Of a DNA stretch of 64,000 nucleotides, positions 17,363 to 25,839 are shown one piece after another (the first letter of the stretch is position 1; each line of letters starts with the position of its first letter). The notes below the pieces were generated by a model, which was not told the origin of the DNA, made no database searches, and was given only the letters and a program-made list of their open reading frames with translations. The stretch is from Bacillota bacterium. GTDB lineage: Bacteria > Bacillota > Sulfobacillia > Sulfobacillales > Sulfobacillaceae. The stretch is taken from the NCBI GenBank assembly GCA_026627385.1, contig JAPNUR010000006.1, positions 104,267 through 168,266 on the forward strand, given 5' to 3'. The position numbers and the translations under genes are program-made.

Positions 17363-17761
17363 TCAGTAAAACGGACCGATGCGATGACTATCTTGAGCTA
17401 TGGGCAAATGGTCGTCGGGTTCCCGTGAAATGTTTGCCGATAATCGTGGGTGATCTGACACCGGTTTGTTCAATTCAGGGGGCGTCGGAAGAGTAGTATC
17501 TCCTCGCGGAAATACGCACGAAGTCTCTTCCGAACGAATAATTTCATCAAAGTCGCTGAGAGAGTTGGTGTGCTGGCCCTCGATTTTCCACGCCCTGGTA
17601 GGCAATGGACGGTTAAAGAAGCGGTGTACCGTCCGCGCCAGTGTCCGTTTAATTGGAACGAAAGCTGAGGCCGTGGGTCTTTCCAGAAAATATTGGCCAG
17701 ACGCTAAATCAATGAAAAAAGGAATCAAATGTACCGCTGTGGTAGCAGCAAATCGCATTCC
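17363..17761 (-). CDS. Hypothetical protein between aceB and aceA
   Basis: A frame of about 133 residues lies between malate synthase and isocitrate lyase on the same strand, with AAGGATGTG some bases ahead of two ATG codons near 17764. The N-terminus is mildly hydrophobic (AATTAVHLIPFFIDLASG), followed by a polar region rich in Arg, Thr and Pro. I do not recognise the family. An overlapping frame on the opposite strand is less convincing in composition. Its place between the two glyoxylate-shunt genes suggests co-transcription; no function can be assigned. Confidence 0.4.
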   Translation of the reverse strand, partial: GMRFAATTAVHLIPFFIDLASGQYFLERPTASAFVPIKRTLARTVHRFFNRPLPTRAWKIEGQHTNSLSDFDEIIRSEETSCVFPRGDTTLPTPPELNKPVSDHPRLSANISREPDDHLPIAQDSHRIGPFY

Positions 17762-17852
17762 CATGATCAATCACATCCTTTTCTGGGAACCAGCCTTGCG
17801 TTGCTGTTCTTGGTATCGCTATCTAGGAAGTTCAACAACGAATATTTAGCAA

Positions 17853-19451
17853 CTAGTTGTGCGATTTGGCCCATTGACGCGATTCCAGTTGCCACAAGAC
17901 GTCGTACGCCGGTATGGTTAAGAAGTCGACCCAGCGGGGACCTAAGGTGATCGAACGAAACAAGTCTACGGCTTCTTCGATTTGCGGCCAACGATCTCCC
18001 CAGTCGTTCAGACCAACCTGAATAAGATCCTCAATTAAGGACGGTGTGACCTGGCGGCCATTTTCAAGCGTCACTTTTTGATTGACCCATTGCCAGACCT
18101 GCGCACGTGCGATTTCGGCTGTTGCCGCGTCTTCCATCAGGTTGTATAGACTTACTGCTCCGACCCCTCCTAGCCATGCCGCGAGATATTGGATGGCCAC
18201 CGCAACATTATTTCTGAGGCCCACTTCTGTCATAGTGCCGCCTGGCACGCGGAAGTTTAACAAATGGTCCGCGGTAACTTGAACGTCATCACGCAATAGG
18301 TGCCGCTGGTGTCTTCCCGCACCTACTCTCCGATCGAACACTTCCTTGGCCACGGGTACTAAATCGGGGTGCGCCACCCAGGTGCCGTCAAACCCGTCGT
18401 GTGCCTCGCGTTCCTTGTCTTCGCGGACTTTCGCTAGGGCAACCTGGTTAATTTCAGGGTTACGGCGGCTCGGAATAAATGCCGCCATGCCGCCGATAGC
18501 GTAGGCCCCGCGTCGATGGCAGGTGTGGACCAAAAGTTCGGTGTAGGCGCGCATAAAGGGCACTGTCATTGTGATTTGTTGGCGATCAGCGTTTAGGATA
18601 CCGGGCTCTCCGCGAAATTTCTTGATTATGCTAAAGAGGTAATCCCAGCGCCCTGCGTTTAACCCGACAACATGGGGGCGTAAAGCCCATAATATTTCGT
18701 CCATCTGAAATGCCGCCATGATGGTTTCAATTAAGACCGTGACTTTAATGGTCCCAGTGGGCAATCCCACATGGTTTTCGGTCCATTGAAGGACATCCTC
18801 CCAGAGTTGCGCCTCCTCCATACTTTCGAGTTTGGGCAAGTAAAAATAGGGAGATGAACCATGCGCGCGGAGACGATGCGCATTGTGAAATACATAAAGA
18901 CCAAAATCGACGAACGCGGCTGCCATCGGCGCGCCGTCCACCCGAAGATGAGGTTCCCTCAAGTGCCAACCCCGTGGCCTCACCATTAACGTGGCAACGT
19001 GGTCCTCCAATTGATAGATTTCCCCTGTCGGAGAAAGGTACTGAATGGTGTGTTCAATCGCATCAACGAGATTCAGCTGACCGTGAATCACATTGCGCCA
19101 CGTCGGACTAGTCGCGTCCTCAAAATCCGCCATGAAGACGCGAGCTCCAGAGTTGAGCGCGTTAATAATCATTTTACGGTCGGTTGGTCCGGTAATTTCT
19201 ACGCGTCGGTCCTGTATATCGTCGGGAACATCGCCGACGACCCAATTCCCCTCCCGAATTTTGCGCGTGTCATGGCGAAAATCGGGTCGCCATCCCTGCA
19301 GCAACCGCTGTTGCAGTTGCTCACGCTGCTCCATCAGTCTTTTGCGTTGCGGCTCAAACTCCCGGTGCAACGCCTCCAGAAATTCCAGGGCCTCGTCCGT
19401 TAGTATCTGTTTCGCCTCGGGAAGTTCTAGGCTTGTAACTTCCACCGCCAA
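17853..19451 (-). CDS. aceB: Malate synthase A
   Basis: A 532-residue malate synthase of the A type, which condenses glyoxylate with acetyl-CoA to malate. MADFEDATSPTWRN, VRPRGWHL, IKVTVLIET, LNAGRWDYLFS and AYAIGGMAAFIPSR match conserved catalytic and acetyl-CoA-binding blocks. Length is typical of the family. The start is TTG, with GGGAGGGA placed correctly upstream; no ATG or GTG fits. The stop is followed by the hypothetical gene and aceA, giving a glyoxylate-shunt group on the minus strand. Confidence 0.96.
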   Translation of the reverse strand: MAVEVTSLELPEAKQILTDEALEFLEALHREFEPQRKRLMEQREQLQQRLLQGWRPDFRHDTRKIREGNWVVGDVPDDIQDRRVEITGPTDRKMIINALNSGARVFMADFEDATSPTWRNVIHGQLNLVDAIEHTIQYLSPTGEIYQLEDHVATLMVRPRGWHLREPHLRVDGAPMAAAFVDFGLYVFHNAHRLRAHGSSPYFYLPKLESMEEAQLWEDVLQWTENHVGLPTGTIKVTVLIETIMAAFQMDEILWALRPHVVGLNAGRWDYLFSIIKKFRGEPGILNADRQQITMTVPFMRAYTELLVHTCHRRGAYAIGGMAAFIPSRRNPEINQVALAKVREDKEREAHDGFDGTWVAHPDLVPVAKEVFDRRVGAGRHQRHLLRDDVQVTADHLLNFRVPGGTMTEVGLRNNVAVAIQYLAAWLGGVGAVSLYNLMEDAATAEIARAQVWQWVNQKVTLENGRQVTPSLIEDLIQVGLNDWGDRWPQIEEAVDLFRSITLGPRWVDFLTIPAYDVLWQLESRQWAKSHN

Positions 19452-20466
19452 TGGATACTCCCTCCCATGACGTCTTCTATGGTGGTAAGACTTTGGGTGA
19501 ATAAAATGCTAGGTCTATGATAAAAAGTTTGTGAATGTGATAACGAGGGCTTCTCGATGAATTGCCGTCAATTCACAGTGAAATGTATTAAATTCTAAGT
19601 CAGTCGCAAGGATTAATGGCGAAATGCGGATACAGCCTTCCAATGGAAGATTGTCAGGGATAAAATGTTTCTCGCTGAGATGGTAGGTCCTGGGATAGTG
19701 CTCCGGTATGGATGGTAATGCGGGCCTTGGGCCGGACAAACTTATTCTGATTTGGAAGGAGGTGTTTTGTGCGGGAAGCTATCCACCCAGCGGAGCGGGC
19801 ATCTTTGCTGAACCTATTGACGTCTGGGACAAGTACGCTTCTGACTTGTCTGACATCGGAGGCGTCATTTCATCAGGCAGCAGGAAAATTGGAGCCTTAC
19901 GGGATTGCCGTCCCCGAATAATGGGGTGGCGGGTGCCGCGAGTGTTGTGGAGTTGACAGATGTCGAGAGCTGGGAATTCACCATAATCAGATGTCAATGG
20001 GTCCCCCAGAAGTACCCGCCGTACTTTACGGAGAGGTGTTCGGCGCGGGGGGCGGGCACGCCTTCGGGCCAGTTTACCCATGACGCGCATGCACGGGGGA
20101 GTATCTACTTCATTAGTTAATTGGTTAATCGTAGTTGCAAGCCGATGACGAAGCAACGAGGGCAGAACGCTGATGTAACAATAGCGATGTGGGCGCTAGT
20201 GGCATTGAATCAGCTGAAACCGTAGCAGTCAATGGTAATGTCTTTGCGGTTACGCGGGGTCGCTAGATGGTGTGTTGAGTCCGCCTCCTCGATTGGCTAA
20301 CGATCAGATCAAGACGTCAGGCCGCCCTTCATTGTAGCTCCCGACATCTTCGTATCAAGGCCCGTCCGGTTATTATCGCTATCCAGGCACTAGCATCTAT
20401 GCCGACGTTGGACGATTGGGTGGTTGCGACTCGCTGGCGCGTTGCGCATGAAAATGTATAGGCATT
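19452..20466. other. About 1 kb mostly without genes
   Basis: The left part should carry the aceB promoter. Apart from a frameshifted gene remnant (19769-20120), I see no supported feature up to the terminator of the ABC operon. Confidence 0.35.
19769..20120 (+). pseudogene. Possible frameshifted small gene
   Basis: AAGGAGGTG precedes GTG 19769, and the frame runs 50 codons to TAA at 19921. Just before that stop a second frame opens (from about 19905) and continues to 20120 with protein-like sequence (GVAGAASVVELTDVESWEFTII). A one-base shift would join them into about 115 residues. The excellent ribosome site suggests a gene that once worked. I cannot name the family; the N-terminal part mildly resembles small-molecule-sensing or lyase-like domains, which is not enough for a call. 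Confidence 0.35.
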
Positions 20467-20467
20467 T

Positions 20468-20500
20468 AAAAAACTCGGGGGGTTGTTGCACCCCGCCGAG
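20468..20500 (-). terminator. Rho-independent terminator of the sugar ABC operon
   Basis: Read on the minus strand, CTCGGCGGGGT pairs with ACCCCCCGAG around a short loop and is followed by TTTTTTAAA, 18 bases past the permease stop. A textbook intrinsic terminator. Confidence 0.85.
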
Positions 20501-20517
20501 CACGAAGAAACGTGAGA

Positions 20518-21405
20518 TCACTTCTCAGCACTAGAGACTACAATGCCTTGAATGAAGTATCGTTGGGCGAAGAAGAATATCAAAATGCATGGGATCAAGG
20601 CGAGTAACGCAACCGCCATCATGTAGTTCCACTGGCTGGAATACTGACCAACAAAATATTCTAGACCCACAGCAACGGTGTAATTTTGCATCTGATTGAG
20701 GTAAATGAGTGGGTTGAGAAAGTCATTCCATGTCGAGAGAAAAGTATAAATGCCTACCGTGATCATGGCCGGGAATGACTGGGGGATGAGAACCCGAAAC
20801 AAAATTGTTAACGGGCCAGCTCCTTCTACCATTGCGGCTTCATCTAGCTCTCGCGGAATTGAGCCAAAAAATTGACGCATGAGAAAAATGTAGAATGCAT
20901 TTCCAAAAATTCCCGGAACAATTAACGGCAGGAAGGTGTTGACCCATCCAAGTTTATCAAATTCGATAAATACCGGTATCAGGGTCACATAATAAGGAAT
21001 CATTAATGTGGCTACCAATAGTAAAAAGAGAAACCGCCGCCCTTTAAACTGAAAACGAGCAAATCCATAAGCCACGATGGTAGAAGAAGAGGTTTGGAAA
21101 ATGACATTGGCAAACGTGACTATGGCCGAGTTTAAGAAGAAATGACCAAATGGCAAGGTCGTTAGTGCAGCTGGAAAGTTAGACCACTCAAAATGTGTGG
21201 GTAGCCACGATGCGGAATAGATTTCATAATTTGGCTTTAGTGCTTCAAGTACCATCCACACAAATGGTAATAAGGCGATAATGGCTCCGCCTATGAGAAC
21301 GATATACAGAAGGGATCTGCCAAATAAGCGAGCCCACCACCATGGCTTAGTCATGGTGGAGGCCTTGCTGTGCAATGGTGTGTACGATTTTAACGATGCT
21401 GACAT
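20518..21405 (-). CDS. ABC sugar permease, MalG/UgpE type
   Basis: A 295-residue inner-membrane component with six predicted spans and the EAA loop (ELDEAAMVEGAGPLTILFRVLIP) that docks the ATPase. ATG 21405 lies just five bases after the stop of the first permease gene; a longer frame reaching into that gene is not used. It forms the importer with the upstream permease and binding protein. No ATPase gene is present, so a shared MsmX-like ATPase elsewhere is expected. The neighbouring hexosaminidase and galactosidase genes suggest amino-sugar or galactose-containing oligosaccharides as cargo. Confidence 0.94.
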   Translation of the reverse strand: MSASLKSYTPLHSKASTMTKPWWWARLFGRSLLYIVLIGGAIIALLPFVWMVLEALKPNYEIYSASWLPTHFEWSNFPAALTTLPFGHFFLNSAIVTFANVIFQTSSSTIVAYGFARFQFKGRRFLFLLLVATLMIPYYVTLIPVFIEFDKLGWVNTFLPLIVPGIFGNAFYIFLMRQFFGSIPRELDEAAMVEGAGPLTILFRVLIPQSFPAMITVGIYTFLSTWNDFLNPLIYLNQMQNYTVAVGLEYFVGQYSSQWNYMMAVALLALIPCILIFFFAQRYFIQGIVVSSAEK

Positions 21406-21410
21406 AATGT

Positions 21411-22319
21411 TTAACCCGCCCATAATGAAGTATCTTCGTAGTAGACCCAGAATCGGGCCGACCAAAAGAGCAAAACCGTGACGAGAAAAATCGCCAAAAA
21501 TAGCGCCCATGCTAAAGCGGCTGCGTAGCCCATCTTAAAATATTCGAACGCGTTCTCGTACAGATAAAGCACGAAAAAATAACTTGAATAGCCCGGACCC
21601 CCTTGGGTTAGTACATATGCCTGCGTAAATACCTGGAAACTACCGATGATACCGTTCACCAACATAAAGAAAATGACGGGACTAATCATGGGGAACGTGA
21701 TGGACATATGCTGTCGAACAATGCTAGCGCCGTCGATCTTGGCAGCCTCGTAGAGACTAGTGGGTACTTGCTGCAATGCAGCGAGATACATCACCATGCT
21801 TCCGCCAACGGACCACAAACCCATGATGATTAACGCGGGTAGAACCCATGTCGTAGACTCCAACCACGCGGGACCGGTGATGCCGATGGCTTTGAGCGCG
21901 GCATTGAGGGGGCCGTAATCCGGATTGTAAATCCATCCCCACAATGCCGCAACGGCAACACCAGAAACCACAGATGGCAAATAATAAGCCGTGCGCAGAA
22001 AACGCAGCCCGCGGATACGAGCGTTAAGCATAATAGCTAGAGTGATACCGATAATGATTCCTAGCGGTACCGAGACCACTGTGTAGATGGTGGTTACTTT
22101 TAGAGATTGCCAAAACACTGATGAGTGCAGCATATGGGTGTAGTTGGCCAAACCAATCCATTGGGGAGGTGACGCAATATCGTATTGTGTAAAACTAAGG
22201 ACACCCGATGCAATTATCGGACCTAATCCAAAAAACACGAGGCCGACAATCCAGAGCGAGACGAATGCCCATCCATATCGGGCCTGTTGTTGTTTTAGAC
22301 TTCGTGGGCGTTTTTGCAT
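21411..22319 (-). CDS. ABC sugar permease, MalF/UgpA type
   Basis: A 302-residue permease with six predicted spans and the EAA loop (SLYEAAKIDGASIVRQHMSITFPMISP). ATG 22319 has GGGAGGTGG nine bases upstream; GTG 22334 would overlap that ribosome site and is less likely. It is the second gene of the minus-strand operon: binding protein, MalF type, MalG type. It pairs with the MalG-type subunit to form the channel. Confidence 0.94.
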   Translation of the reverse strand: MQKRPRSLKQQQARYGWAFVSLWIVGLVFFGLGPIIASGVLSFTQYDIASPPQWIGLANYTHMLHSSVFWQSLKVTTIYTVVSVPLGIIIGITLAIMLNARIRGLRFLRTAYYLPSVVSGVAVAALWGWIYNPDYGPLNAALKAIGITGPAWLESTTWVLPALIIMGLWSVGGSMVMYLAALQQVPTSLYEAAKIDGASIVRQHMSITFPMISPVIFFMLVNGIIGSFQVFTQAYVLTQGGPGYSSYFFVLYLYENAFEYFKMGYAAALAWALFLAIFLVTVLLFWSARFWVYYEDTSLWAG

Positions 22320-22351
22320 CGTGTTATTGGCCACCTCCCATGGTATTAGGG

Positions 22352-23719
22352 TTAGGAGTTATTTTGCTGCTGTAATAAAGTTTGCGTGTCTTTCTGTAAG
22401 GTAGTTAGGGTCTGATGGAGACTAATCTTACCCAAATCGTATAGACTGAGTTGGGCTGTCATGTCGTTCCAAAACTCAGTATACATGTTCCCACCGGGAG
22501 GCACCATTAGTTTGGTGGGAGCGGTTTGATACTGCCAGTGGTCGATTAGCTCAATTTGGCGTGCCTTGGGCGGCAGCATCTTTAACCAGGTGCTCGTTAA
22601 CGGTGCATATGCGAGTCCTTCTACTCCGTTGATTCCCCGCGCCTTTAATGCAATGGGTGATGTTGCCAGAAACTTCACAAACTCCCATGCAATTTTCGGG
22701 TACTTTGTATTGGCAGCAATCGTCCAACCATTAGCTGGGGCGGCTGCACCGTTGGGTACTTTGAAAAAGCCTCGACCATGTGGCCCAACGGGCAATGGCG
22801 CAACCCCTACAGGGAAGTTAACAAGGCCAGTTTCCGTTTGCGCTTGGTTATCCCACGCGTAAATCATCGCCACCTTGCCAGCCGCAAACGGATCGGCAAT
22901 CCCCGTCTGTGCTGCTGGGGGCATCGATGCATGCCATTTGGTGACAAGGTCTTTTAACCACGACGCAGCATCAGCAAATGCTGGCGTGTTAATTGTCGCA
23001 TGTGTTTCCTGAGTATTGTAATACCAGCCACCAAAGGCGGGCAATAGTTCGTCCCAGACCGCGTCGTTACTTGAATCGCCAATGTCAGTGCCCCATTGGA
23101 CCGTGTTGTTGGGATTAAACCCTTTCTCAAGAGCGTTTTTGCCATTAGCATCTAAAGTTAGTTTTTGCGCATCGTGAACAAAATCGCTCAAAGTCCAGTT
23201 GCGCGGAGGGGCAGAAAGATGTGCTTTCTTGAACATCGTTTTGTTGTAAAGAACGACAACATCACCGATGGTATAGGCTCCTCCGTTGGGCAACATATAT
23301 AGGTGACCGTGGATGCTATTTCCCGCAATCCCGCCGGGAACAAAATCATTTGCACTCAAATGGGATTGCTTGAAGTACGGCGTCATGTTAAGATAAGCGC
23401 CTTTGGAAGCAAATTCTGAAAACCATGCGGTAGAAGTTACCATCACGTCGGGAAGTTGATGAGCGGCCAGCTGGGCAGTTAACTTGGTTTCGTAGCCGTT
23501 CCAAGGCAAATATTCTCCTTGGATAGTGACGTTAGGATGCAGTTTTTCAAATGCTGCAGCCTCGCTTTGATAGGCCTGAATCTGTTGTGGGGTTCCCCAC
23601 CCTCCAAATACTAGCGTAATATGTTGAGACGCCATGGCGGGACTTGAACCCACGGCTGCTAGCATTGCACTTCCGAGCACACCGGCGACGCCAGCCGCCA
23701 TGAACTTCAGTCTGGACAT
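22352..23719 (-). CDS. Extracellular sugar-binding protein of ABC importer
   Basis: A 455-residue family-1 solute-binding protein. The N-terminus (KFMAAGVAGVLGSAMLAAVGSSPAMAS) is a classical signal peptide with an AMA-type cleavage site. There is no cysteine lipobox, unusual for a Gram-positive importer, so anchoring is unclear. Mature sequence opens ITLVFGGWGTPQQIQAYQ, with LPDVMVTSTAW and PNGAAAPANGW matching conserved lobes. ATG 23719 has TAGGAGGT upstream. First gene of its operon, divergent from the ROK kinase gene, so both probably share the regulatory region 23720-24023. Confidence 0.94.
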   Translation of the reverse strand: MSRLKFMAAGVAGVLGSAMLAAVGSSPAMASQHITLVFGGWGTPQQIQAYQSEAAAFEKLHPNVTIQGEYLPWNGYETKLTAQLAAHQLPDVMVTSTAWFSEFASKGAYLNMTPYFKQSHLSANDFVPGGIAGNSIHGHLYMLPNGGAYTIGDVVVLYNKTMFKKAHLSAPPRNWTLSDFVHDAQKLTLDANGKNALEKGFNPNNTVQWGTDIGDSSNDAVWDELLPAFGGWYYNTQETHATINTPAFADAASWLKDLVTKWHASMPPAAQTGIADPFAAGKVAMIYAWDNQAQTETGLVNFPVGVAPLPVGPHGRGFFKVPNGAAAPANGWTIAANTKYPKIAWEFVKFLATSPIALKARGINGVEGLAYAPLTSTWLKMLPPKARQIELIDHWQYQTAPTKLMVPPGGNMYTEFWNDMTAQLSLYDLGKISLHQTLTTLQKDTQTLLQQQNNS

Positions 23720-24023
23720 ATGCGTAACCTCCTAACTGTTGGCAGTGTGGATTATGAGGCACTCACCGATCTTTTGGATCACAAGATATGGCTCCAAAAG
23801 ATGGTCCTGCGCAATTTTACCATGTTTGTCGGCAGAATAGAAGATCCAGATGAGCAAAATAGAGCAAAATGATTTTAATTATGAAATCAAATGGCAAGTT
23901 CTCTGGAATCCCTAGCCATAACAGTGTAAAATGATTGCAATTAGCAGAGTGGGTGGCCGATTTAAATCTGGGTGTAGGCATCGGCTATTCCAATTGTGGT
24001 AGGGTGTTGGGGGGCTTCTAAGT
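23720..24023. promoter_or_regulatory. Divergent regulatory region between importer and ROK-DeoR genes
   Basis: It contains a perfect 10-bp inverted repeat ATCTTTTGGA/TCCAAAAGAT (23769-23802, 14-base gap) and, further on, GAGCAAAATA followed at once by GAGCAAAATG (about 23852). These are candidate operator sites for the DeoR-type repressor encoded at 24963. Confidence 0.5.
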
Positions 24024-24890
24024 GTGGGACAGGCGGAACGGGTGATGGTTGTCGATATCGGGGGCACTAATATTCGGGCTGCCGTCGTCACCCCGGAAGG
24101 AAATATTCTTGCACGGTCGCAGTCCAATACGCCCGTGGGGGCTTCGATTGAGCAATTTTTCGGTGTGATTGCCGAAACTGTTCAACAAACTGGGTATTTC
24201 TTTGATGGAATAGTGTTCGGGGTCCCGGGGATTATTGATGCTAACGGCGTGGTGCGACGTAGTGCCAATTTATCTTGGACAAATATTTCCTTTCTAGACG
24301 AGGCCCGCGCGCATTGGCGATGTCCCGTGATAATGACAAATGACGTAAGGCTTCATACCATCGGCGAGAGTCGGTTTGGTTACGGCCGTGGCGAAGATAA
24401 TCCGTGGATACACGCGGTCATCGGAACCGGAATTGCCGTGAATTTGGTGGTTAATGGCCAGATCGTGAAGGGGGCTCACAACGCGGCCGGGGAGTTGGGT
24501 CATGCCCCGCTTGAACCTGGGGGGCAGTTATGCGGGTGTGGGAAGCGTGGGTGCGTTGAAACTGTATGCAGTGGTAGTGCCATCCAACGAATGAAAGTAG
24601 CACTAGCGGCGGTAGATGGCAGCATGGGCGATGTATGGGGAAACTTTGCCGACAAATTAGCTCAAGTAATGTCTGTTGTCAGTATGTGGGTTGATCCGTC
24701 GTTTTTGGTCCTTAGTGGTGGCGTTGTAGGGGATTATTTGCACTGGGGGCGGCGTTTTGAGAATGCATACAAGCAATATGTGATGCGTCCTGGGTTACCA
24801 GAACCATCTATTAAAATCAGTAAACTAGGACAAGATGCCCCATTTCTTGGTGGTGTATCACTGTTTTGTAATGGAGCGGAAAATACATAA
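24024..24890 (+). CDS. ROK-family sugar kinase
   Basis: A 288-residue ROK kinase. The ATP-binding motif VVDIGGTNIRAAVV is near the N-terminus, VFGVPGIID follows, the catalytic Asp is in MTNDVRLHTIGE, and the zinc signature is HAPLEPGG...CGCGKRGCVE (C-x-C-x4-C). Such kinases phosphorylate glucose, N-acetylglucosamine, N-acetylmannosamine or relatives. Start is GTG. With GH20 and GH2 enzymes downstream, a hexosamine kinase role is plausible but inferred. The DeoR regulator gene follows after 72 bases. Confidence 0.9.
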   Translation: MGQAERVMVVDIGGTNIRAAVVTPEGNILARSQSNTPVGASIEQFFGVIAETVQQTGYFFDGIVFGVPGIIDANGVVRRSANLSWTNISFLDEARAHWRCPVIMTNDVRLHTIGESRFGYGRGEDNPWIHAVIGTGIAVNLVVNGQIVKGAHNAAGELGHAPLEPGGQLCGCGKRGCVETVCSGSAIQRMKVALAAVDGSMGDVWGNFADKLAQVMSVVSMWVDPSFLVLSGGVVGDYLHWGRRFENAYKQYVMRPGLPEPSIKISKLGQDAPFLGGVSLFCNGAENT

Positions 24891-24962
24891 TGAGATTGAT
24901 AGGATGCTCGGGCGAGGAGAAAGGGTCTGTAATCGTTCAAGAGATCCTTCGCAAGGTGGTTG

Positions 24963-25814
24963 ATGCGAGTGCAGAAAAACTCTGATTTGGTTCGTAGAGC
25001 GGTGAGCAATCGCCATGAAGAAATTATATCCATCCTGAAGCGCCAGGGTTCTGTGTCTATCTTAAGCTTGGCCGAGCAGATCGGGTGTTCTCCAGCTACA
25101 ATTCGCCGCGATCTTCTCTATTTAGGGCAACGAGTTGCGAATCTAAAACGATTTCACGGGGCCGTTGGTTTGGAGCTGAGTGAAGTTCCGTCATCGATGC
25201 CCGTCATGGTTGATCGTCCCTTATCAGATAAGTTTACGGTTAACATGAGCGAGAAGATGGCCATTGCTGACAAAGTGGCAAACTTTTTACCCGAGCATTG
25301 TGTGGTCGGGTTAAACGGTGGCACAACAACGACCATGATTGCCCGACAGCTGATGGCGATTCAAAAACCGATGACTGTTGTGACGAATTCGGTTAATATT
25401 GCGTATGAGTTGGCGAATAGTCCAATTTCTGTGGTCGTAGTTGGTGGAATGTTAAATGCCGACAATTATGAGACTACCGGACCTTTGGCCATGCGTTTGC
25501 TTAAGGAATTTCATTTGGATTGGGCCGTATTAGGGGCCAATGGCGTCGATCCCAGATTTGGGGTTTCTGCAATCGCGGAATCTGAAGCGGCTGTAGGCCA
25601 TGTGTTTTCGGAGCAGGCTGATGGAGTCATCGTGGCAGTGGATCATTCGAAGTTGGGCTCGCGGGCACTGTTCCGCATGTTGGAATGGGATCAGGTGGAT
25701 TGGCTTGCGACATCATGGAAGGGGGAACACTTGCTTCGTGAATGGGGAGCTGTTGCAGACTATAAGTCATCCGATGAAGCATGTTTAATTCGCACCAAGC
25801 TATTAATCCTGTAG
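24963..25814 (+). CDS. DeoR-family sugar-phosphate-responsive repressor
   Basis: A 283-residue DeoR/GlpR-type regulator. The N-terminal winged helix contains ISILSLAEQIGCSPATIRRDLLYLG. The C-terminal sugar-phosphate sensor has the signature GLNGGTTTTMIARQL and VTNSVNIAYELA. It is homologous along its length to the two nearly identical DeoR proteins at 38105 and 44922, but clearly diverged. ATG 24963 follows AAGGTGG. It probably controls the importer and the downstream glycosidase genes in response to a phosphorylated sugar. Confidence 0.93.
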   Translation: MRVQKNSDLVRRAVSNRHEEIISILKRQGSVSILSLAEQIGCSPATIRRDLLYLGQRVANLKRFHGAVGLELSEVPSSMPVMVDRPLSDKFTVNMSEKMAIADKVANFLPEHCVVGLNGGTTTTMIARQLMAIQKPMTVVTNSVNIAYELANSPISVVVVGGMLNADNYETTGPLAMRLLKEFHLDWAVLGANGVDPRFGVSAIAESEAAVGHVFSEQADGVIVAVDHSKLGSRALFRMLEWDQVDWLATSWKGEHLLREWGAVADYKSSDEACLIRTKLLIL

Positions 25815-25839
25815 TGGCGTATGGAAATGAGGTATCTCC

